Positions 41,560 through 46,502 of a stretch of DNA of 46,502 nucleotides are shown in pieces. A program made the translations under genes and the position numbers. This DNA is from Sphingomonas echinoides ATCC 14820. GTDB taxonomy: Bacteria; Pseudomonadota; Alphaproteobacteria; Sphingomonadales; Sphingomonadaceae. The first letter of the stretch is position 1. Every line of letters begins with the position of its first letter. The stretch covers positions 171,605-218,106 of the forward strand of contig NZ_JH584236.1 in assembly GCF_000241465.1 (NCBI RefSeq), written 5' to 3'. A model generated the notes under the pieces. It saw only the letters and a list, made by a program, of their open reading frames with translations, searched no databases and was not told the DNA's origin.

Positions 41560-41606
41560 CGTCGCGCTTCTCGCCTTCCTATTGCAGCCGGGGAAGGGGA
41601 CGAACC

Positions 41607-42293
41607 ATGCCGTCAGTTTTGCCATTTCCACCGCGCTGCAGCGGCTGCGCCGCCCGGTCGCGCGCGGTCTGCAGCGCCTTCTCGCCCGAAGCATCGGCCG
41701 AGTTCGATCGCATCACGCGGCCGATCACGCTTGCACGCGGCGAGACGATGGTCTGGGAGGATGACGAGACGCTGCTCGTGGGCTCGATCGCATCCGGCCT
41801 GCTCAAATTGACCGCGTCGCTCGCCGACGGCCGTGAGCAGATCCTGGGCTTGGCGGGAGAGGGCGACTTTGTCGGTCGCCCGTTCGGCACGAGAAGCAGC
41901 TATTCGGTAACTGCTCTTGCCCCCGCCAGGCTCTGCGTGGTTGGGCGCTCCGCGTTCGAAAGCTTTGCCGCGGCCTTCCCGGAAGTCGAACACGCTCTGC
42001 TCCTGCGCGCCCTTGACGAGCTCGACCGCGCACGGCGCTGGATGCTGCTGCTCGGCCGCAAGTCAGCGGGCGAGCGGGTTGCCAGCCTCCTCATTGAATT
42101 CGCGGCACGATCGCCCGGTACCGAGATCGCATTTCCCCTGACGCGGCAGCAGATGGCCGATCTGCTTGGCTTGACCATCGAGACGGTGAGCCGTGAGTTG
42201 ACCAAGTTGCGCCACGCGGAGGCGATTTCGCTCACCGACCTGCGCCACTTCCGCATCGAGGACGAGCCGGCGCTGCGCCAGCGCGCCGCCTGA
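41607..42293 (+). CDS. fnr: FNR-type oxygen-responsive regulator (Crp/Fnr family)
   Basis: A 228-residue activator. The N-terminal cysteines C11, C14 and C22 (CSGCAARSRAVC) and a central C110 match the four ligands of a [4Fe-4S] cluster in FNR/FnrN proteins. The cNMP-binding-like barrel is followed by a C-terminal helix-turn-helix, LTRQQMADLLGLTIETVSRE, whose E-x2-S-R contacts TTGAT half-sites. AAGGGGA before the ATG; a longer start at 41556 is possible. Likely activates the genes with FNR boxes at 32455, 35912 and 37642. Confidence 0.9.
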   Translation: MPSVLPFPPRCSGCAARSRAVCSAFSPEASAEFDRITRPITLARGETMVWEDDETLLVGSIASGLLKLTASLADGREQILGLAGEGDFVGRPFGTRSSYSVTALAPARLCVVGRSAFESFAAAFPEVEHALLLRALDELDRARRWMLLLGRKSAGERVASLLIEFAARSPGTEIAFPLTRQQMADLLGLTIETVSRELTKLRHAEAISLTDLRHFRIEDEPALRQRAA

Positions 42294-42294
42294 T

Positions 42295-42310
42295 CCTACG
42301 GGAATCTGCG
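42295..42310 (-). promoter_or_regulatory. Shared regulatory motif before the universal stress gene
   Basis: Minus strand CGCAGATTCCCGTAGG, directly after the fnr stop and about 58-73 bp before the stress-protein ATG. It matches the fnr-upstream site in 13 of 16 positions. Confidence 0.4.
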
Positions 42311-42367
42311 CATACCAAGCGACGACGAGGCGACCCAAGCTGCGCCCAGCTTGAACGGAGACACGCC

Positions 42368-43174
42368 ATGAAGAACATTCTGCTGCTGATCCACGACGAC
42401 GAAGGCCAGGAAGCACGATATCAGGCCGCACTCGACGTCACCCGAGCGCTCGGTGGACACCTGACCTGTGTCGACCTGACGATCATCCCGGAGGTGATGG
42501 GCGACTATGTCGACATGGGCACGGGCGTGCTGCTCGCCGAGGAGCAGGCTGACGAGACCCGCAACGCGGTGCGGATGCGCGCTCGGCTCGAGCGCGAAGA
42601 CGTGCCGTTCGACTGGAGCGAGACCACCGGCTTCCTGTCGCGCACGCTCGAGGAGCGGAGCCGGCTCGCCGATCTCATCGTGCTCAGCACCGACATGGAC
42701 GGCGAAATCTTCCCGCGCATGACCGATGTCATCGGCGAACTGCTGGTGGGCACCGGCAAGCCCGTGCTCGCGATTCCGCCCAATGCCAAGCCGCTCGCTC
42801 TCGATGGTCGCGTGATGGTCGCTTGGGACGGGTCGGAGGATGCCGAAGCAGCGCTTGCTGCCGCCGTGCCGCTGCTCACGCGCGCGAAGACCGTGGTCCT
42901 CTACTACGCCGACGATCGCTCGATGGGCGCTCCGATCGAGGATGCTGCGCGCTATCTGTCGCGGCATGGCATCGAGCCGGTGATCAAGAAGGACCCGCTC
43001 GGGATCGATCGGGTCAGCAGCGCGCTGCTGTGTGAAGCGGAAATGGGCCATCATGACCTCGTCGTAATGGGTGGTTATGGCCATTCCCGCACGTTGGAGA
43101 CGATCTTCGGAGGTGCGACCCGGTCCATGCTCCGGAAGAGCAAGGTGCCCCTCCTGCTCGTCCATCACCGCTGA
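42368..43174 (+). CDS. Universal stress protein, tandem UspA domains
   Basis: A 268-residue protein. First domain KNILLLIHDDEGQEARYQAA; second domain HDLVVMGGYGHSRTLETIFG with the nucleotide-binding glycine set and end KVPLLLVHH. Related to the one at 25639, as expected for a low-oxygen regulon. GGAGA before the ATG. It carries its own upstream motif. Confidence 0.9.
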   Translation: MKNILLLIHDDEGQEARYQAALDVTRALGGHLTCVDLTIIPEVMGDYVDMGTGVLLAEEQADETRNAVRMRARLEREDVPFDWSETTGFLSRTLEERSRLADLIVLSTDMDGEIFPRMTDVIGELLVGTGKPVLAIPPNAKPLALDGRVMVAWDGSEDAEAALAAAVPLLTRAKTVVLYYADDRSMGAPIEDAARYLSRHGIEPVIKKDPLGIDRVSSALLCEAEMGHHDLVVMGGYGHSRTLETIFGGATRSMLRKSKVPLLLVHHR

Positions 43175-43235
43175 AGCAGTCGGGGCGACTTGGCAGCCTC
43201 GCGGGCATCGCTCTCCCGCCGCTCGTGAGGCTGCA

Positions 43236-43682
43236 ATGAATCTCGTGACCGAGCTTGGCGCTGCGACGGCTCTGGTCGCCGCCACCTGCGCAATCCACCT
43301 ATTCGGCATCGCCGGGCTCATGCTGCTGCTGCGCCGTCACCGTGGCAGGCACGACGGCGAGGTCGCGCTCGTTCGACAAGCCCTGGCGATCATCGGCGCC
43401 GCAGCCGGTCTCTTCGTACTGCATGGTGCCGAGATCTGGCTCTACGCCTGCTTCTATCTTTGGACCGGCGCGCTCGATACGCTGGAGATGGCGCTGTATT
43501 TCTCGACCGCCTCCTACACCACGGTGGGCTATGGCGATGTCGTCCTGGGCCCGGGGTGGCGTGTTCTTGGCGCAATCGAGAGCGCAAACGGCTTGATCCT
43601 GCTAGGCTGGTCAACCGCCTTCTTTGTGGCCATCGTCGGTCGCATCCGCTGGCTGGAGTCCGAAATCGGGAACACGCAATGA
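43236..43682 (+). CDS. Two-helix potassium channel-like protein
   Basis: A 148-residue protein with a hydrophobic N-terminal helix (about 8-31), a helix at 46-68 and a third at 110-133 around a K+ selectivity filter TTVGYGD (95-101). It is an ion-channel (Ion_trans_2) domain with no regulatory part. Its stop codon overlaps the FixL-like gene by 4 nt, so channel and oxygen sensor are made together. Its pore may respond to redox or volume changes in low oxygen; this is inference. Confidence 0.85.
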   Translation: MNLVTELGAATALVAATCAIHLFGIAGLMLLLRRHRGRHDGEVALVRQALAIIGAAAGLFVLHGAEIWLYACFYLWTGALDTLEMALYFSTASYTTVGYGDVVLGPGWRVLGAIESANGLILLGWSTAFFVAIVGRIRWLESEIGNTQ

Positions 43683-45172
43683 CCGACACGTTGGCCCAGT
43701 CTGTTTCGACGTCGGAGGATCTGGCGTTGTTCATCGCCAGCGTGACCGACCGTGCGCTTCTCCTGACAGCGCCGGATGGAACCATCACCTATTGGAACAT
43801 TGGGGCAACCCGGCTTTTCGGGACCTCGGCTGAGGCGGCGCAGGGCAAGTCCATCGACGTTTTCTGGCCGGCCGCTGCTGTCCGCCGCACGTCACCGGTG
43901 ATCCGCTCCACCGCCCGCCTGGATGACTGGTGCACGCGTGGGGACGGCTCGGAATTCATGGCCGACATCACGATCTCGCCGCTGGTGGACGGCGCCGGAG
44001 ACCTGCGCGGCTATGGCCTGTCGATCTCCGACGTCACTGGACGGCGGGCAGCCGAGCAGATGCTCGCCGAGAGCGAGGCGCACATGCGCTCGGTGCTGGC
44101 CACAGTGCCCGACGCCATGGTCGTGATCGACGAGCGCGGCCTAATCCAATCATTCAGCGCCGCGGCGGAGCGCCTGTTCGGCTACACCGAAGCCGAGGTT
44201 CTCGGCCGTAACGTCAGCCTGCTCATGCCAGGCGATCACCGGGCACGGCATGATCGCTACATTGGCCACTATCTCGAGACAGGCGAACGGCGGATCATCG
44301 GGATAGGCCGGATCGTCGTTGGCGAGCGCAAGGACGGCACCGAATTTCCGATGGAGCTGTCTGTCGGGGAGGCCCACAGCGCCGCTGGGAGGGTTTTTAC
44401 CGGCTTTGTCCGTGACCTGTCCGACCAGCAGCGCGCGGAGCTCCGTCTGAAAGAATTGCAGGGAGAGCTCATCCATGTCTCGCGACTGAGCGCGATGGGC
44501 ACGATGGCGTCGACGCTGGCGCACGAACTGAACCAGCCGCTGACCGCGATCGCCAACTATCTGGAGGCCGCGCGCGACCTCCTGGCGGCTAACGATTCAC
44601 CACGGGAATTGCTTGCGGAGGCGGTGAGCGAGTCGGCCAATGAGGCGCTGCGCGCGGGGCGGATTGTGCGCCGGCTGCGGGATTTCGTCTCGCGCGGTGA
44701 GACGGAACGACGGGTCGAGCCATTGCCGGCGCTCATCGAGGATGCAGTCCGTCTTGGGCTAACCGGTGCCCGCGAGCGGGGCGTGCGCAGCTTCGTCTCG
44801 CTCGACCCTTCCGCGACCCACGTCATCGCAGATCGTATCCAGATCCAGCAGGTGCTGGTCAATCTGCTGCGCAACGCCGTCGAAGCGCTGCGGAACGGTG
44901 AAGTGAGTGACATCACGACATCGACCTCGCGCGAAGGCGGGCAGGTCCGCGTCTCGGTTGCAGATACCGGACCGGGGCTCGACCCGGCAATCGCGCCACG
45001 GCTGTTCCAGGCGTTTGCGTCGAGTAAGCAGGACGGCATGGGCTTGGGCCTTTCTATCTGCCGGACCATCGTGGAGGCGCATGGGGGGCGGATCTGGGCC
45101 GAGCCGGGCGACGAGCGGGGGACGATCTTCCACTTCACCTTGCCGGCCGCACAAGCAGGAGACGCGGAATGA
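43679..45172 (+). CDS. fixL: FixL-type haem-PAS sensor histidine kinase
   Basis: A 497-residue soluble kinase. A PAS domain (about 15-125), a second PAS (about 137-250) with FixL's haem pocket, HisKA (about 270-335) and HATPase (about 375-495). HDRYIGHYLETGERRIIGIG then RIVVGERKDGTEFPMELS follows FixL closely: H191 is the proximal haem ligand (H200 in B. japonicum) and R211 matches R220. H282 in AHELNQPLTAI is the phosphorylated residue; DTGPGLD and GMGLGLSICRTIVEAHGG bind ATP. It would be active when oxygen leaves the haem. No membrane helices. Confidence 0.93.
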   Translation: MTDTLAQSVSTSEDLALFIASVTDRALLLTAPDGTITYWNIGATRLFGTSAEAAQGKSIDVFWPAAAVRRTSPVIRSTARLDDWCTRGDGSEFMADITISPLVDGAGDLRGYGLSISDVTGRRAAEQMLAESEAHMRSVLATVPDAMVVIDERGLIQSFSAAAERLFGYTEAEVLGRNVSLLMPGDHRARHDRYIGHYLETGERRIIGIGRIVVGERKDGTEFPMELSVGEAHSAAGRVFTGFVRDLSDQQRAELRLKELQGELIHVSRLSAMGTMASTLAHELNQPLTAIANYLEAARDLLAANDSPRELLAEAVSESANEALRAGRIVRRLRDFVSRGETERRVEPLPALIEDAVRLGLTGARERGVRSFVSLDPSATHVIADRIQIQQVLVNLLRNAVEALRNGEVSDITTSTSREGGQVRVSVADTGPGLDPAIAPRLFQAFASSKQDGMGLGLSICRTIVEAHGGRIWAEPGDERGTIFHFTLPAAQAGDAE

Positions 45173-45801
45173 CGGAGCGGCGGCTCGTCCACCTGGTCGA
45201 TGACGAAGATGCAGTTCGTCGCTCGGCGGGGTTCCTGCTCCGAACGTCCGGCTTTGACGTGCGGACCTATGTATCTGGCGTCGCCTTCCTTAAGGAGCTC
45301 AAGGACGCGGAGCCCGGGTGCGTGCTCCTCGATGTCCGCATGCCCGAGATGGATGGGCTGGAAGTCCAGCAACGGTTGGCCGAGCGCGGCGTGCGGTGGC
45401 CGGTCATCATCCTGACCGGTCATGGCGACGTGCCGATCGCCGTACAGGCCATGAAGGCCGGTGCCGTCGATTTCCTGGAAAAGCCGTTCGACAAGGCGAC
45501 GCTCCTGCGGGCGCTCACTGCAGGGTTCGGCATCTTCGACCAGCATGACGCTGCCGCAGCGTCGGCGCAGGAGGCGACCATCAGGATCGCGGTGCTGACG
45601 CCGCGCGAACAGGATGTGCTGCGCGGGCTGGCGGACGGTCTCCCCAACAAGACGATCGCCTATGATCTTGGCATCTCGCCCCGAACGGTCGAGGTGCATC
45701 GCGCCAATCTGATGACCAAGCTCGAGGTTCAAAGCCTGTCCGAGGCGCTGCGGCTGGCCTTCGCGGCCGGCTACGGGTCGCAGGAGCGGACATCTACGTA
45801 G
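45169..45801 (+). CDS. fixJ: FixJ-type response regulator
   Basis: A 210-residue regulator: receiver (about 1-120) with D55 in LLDVRMPEMDG and the Lys in LEKPF, then a LuxR-type helix-turn-helix (LTPREQDVLRGLADGLPNKT, then ISPRTVEVHRANLMTKL). ATG overlaps the FixL stop (ATGA). Phospho-FixJ generally turns on fixK/fnr genes, here probably the gene at 41607. Confidence 0.93.
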   Translation: MTERRLVHLVDDEDAVRRSAGFLLRTSGFDVRTYVSGVAFLKELKDAEPGCVLLDVRMPEMDGLEVQQRLAERGVRWPVIILTGHGDVPIAVQAMKAGAVDFLEKPFDKATLLRALTAGFGIFDQHDAAAASAQEATIRIAVLTPREQDVLRGLADGLPNKTIAYDLGISPRTVEVHRANLMTKLEVQSLSEALRLAFAAGYGSQERTST

Positions 45802-45835
45802 AGCGCTGCCCGGCTTTCCAGAGCATTCCAGCGCG

Positions 45836-46201
45836 ATGGAACAGGAAACCAAGGCAGGCCTCGCGGTTGTCGTCGAAGACGATGAAGCGGTACGGCGATC
45901 GCTGCAGCTGCTGCTGCATTGGCGCGGATATGAGGTGCGTGCCTTCGGTACGGCCCAGGCGAAAGTCGACGATGACGATCTCTCGTCGGTCAAGCTGCTC
46001 GTGGCGGATTACCTGCTGCCGGATGGCGACGGGATCGGCGTTCTCCGGGCGCTCCAGCGGCGGGGCTGGACGGGTCGCGCCGTCCTTGTGACCGGCCACC
46101 CCAGTGCCGGGCTCAAGGATGCGGCGCTTGCCAGCGGCTTCGATGCCGTGCTGGAAAAGCCGATCAGGCAATACGAGTTGTTGGGTGCACTCGGACGCTA
46201 G
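45836..46201 (+). CDS. Lone receiver-domain protein
   Basis: A 121-residue receiver with acidic pair VVEDDEAVRRS, D58 in LLVADYLLPDGD, and Lys in LEKPI. No output domain. It lies 34 nt after fixJ, so it may act as a phosphate sink or a second target of the FixL kinase. It lacks a clear ribosome site. The gap before it holds a CGTAGA hexamer, probably by chance. Confidence 0.85.
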   Translation: MEQETKAGLAVVVEDDEAVRRSLQLLLHWRGYEVRAFGTAQAKVDDDDLSSVKLLVADYLLPDGDGIGVLRALQRRGWTGRAVLVTGHPSAGLKDAALASGFDAVLEKPIRQYELLGALGR

Positions 46202-46209
46202 GCTGTCAC

Positions 46210-46234
46210 CGCCCCTCCCCACTGGGGAGGGGCG
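46210..46234. terminator. Bidirectional hairpin between converging genes
   Basis: CGCCCCTCCCC (46210-46220) pairs with GGGGAGGGGCG (46224-46234) around ACT. 11 bp stem, no T-run. It sits between the receiver gene and the leftward heat-shock gene. Confidence 0.6.
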
Positions 46235-46245
46235 AGCAAACGGGT

Positions 46246-46502
46246 TCAATCCTTCTTGACGTCGATCCGTCTGACCCGGCTGGCGGCGTTCTCGTCCTTG
46301 CGGACCTGGATGGTGAGCACACCCTTCTTGAAATGAGCCTCGATCTCCGCCGGGTCCGCATCCTCGGGCAGCTGGATGCTGCGGGCGAAGGCGCCGTAGC
46401 GACGCTCGCTCAGCAGCGTACCGCCTTCGTGCCGCTCCTCGTCATGGCGCTTCTCGCCCGAGATCGTCAGGGGGTCCGGTGAGAGGATGGTCAAAATCGT
46501 AC
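46246..46502 (-). CDS. Hsp20/alpha-crystallin small heat-shock protein (partial)
   Basis: The C-terminal 85 residues of an Hsp20 that enters from the right edge; the frame remains open to 46502. PLTISGEKRHDEERHEGGTL, then the SERRYGAFARSIQLPED core strand, KKGVLTIQVRK (the GVLT motif), then RRIDVKKD. The N-terminal part is outside. Small chaperone; often co-regulated with low-oxygen genes in related bacteria. Start not visible. Confidence 0.9.
   Translation of the reverse strand, partial: TILTILSPDPLTISGEKRHDEERHEGGTLLSERRYGAFARSIQLPEDADPAEIEAHFKKGVLTIQVRKDENAASRVRRIDVKKD

Overview
The window looks like accessory DNA from a sphingomonad (Sphingomonas, Sphingobium or a close relative). The base composition is high in GC, codon third positions are mostly G or C, and many proteins resemble sphingomonad plasmid or accessory-replicon proteins. 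This placement is by family resemblance and no database search was possible. I saw no rRNA, tRNA or CRISPR array.

Left part, about 1-18,900: a plasmid or conjugation module. It opens with the tail of an unidentified gene, a Phd/PemK-type toxin-antitoxin pair and an ssb gene that faces a decayed inverted copy of itself. A DUF2493 (SLOG-fold) gene follows, ending in a clear terminator. Next comes a non-coding array of about ten hairpin units spaced about 90 bp apart (4390-5260). After it lie a candidate oriT and a DNA-processing operon in the order of plasmid R388 trwABC: ribbon-helix-helix protein, coupling ATPase, MobF relaxase-helicase. The relaxase runs, mostly through 4-nt overlaps, into a train of small membrane, secreted and enzyme-like genes. 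These include a coupling-protein-like domain without Walker motifs, a CsgG-like lipoprotein-type protein, a NERD nuclease-like protein and an SGNH hydrolase-like protein. No VirB-type mating-pair genes are present.

Middle, about 18,900-24,850: a junction. It holds a single-domain response regulator, a DUF1778/GNAT toxin-antitoxin pair with a palindromic operator, an ImmA/IrrE metallopeptidase pair, and an IS3-family element whose 5' leader is split by an IS110-family element. The outer IS3 terminus cuts off an NAD(P)H-quinone oxidoreductase gene.

Right part, about 24,850-46,502: a low-oxygen and stress module. It contains alcohol and aldehyde dehydrogenases, universal stress proteins, cytochrome bd oxidase (cydABX) divergent from its assembly exporter (cydDC), oxygen-independent coproporphyrinogen oxidase (hemN), BON-domain protein, quinone reductase, OmpW, an FNR-type regulator with a four-cysteine set, and an operon of a K+-channel-like protein, a FixL-type haem-PAS kinase, FixJ and a lone receiver. 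Perfect FNR boxes (TTGAYNNNNRTCAA) lie before cydA/cydD, before hemN and between two small genes at 37.6 kb. A second motif, CGTAGANNNNC, recurs before the aldehyde dehydrogenase operon, the FNR gene and a stress-protein gene. The picture is a portable oxygen-sensing regulon (FixL to FixJ to FNR to targets) joined to a mobilisation module across an IS scar.
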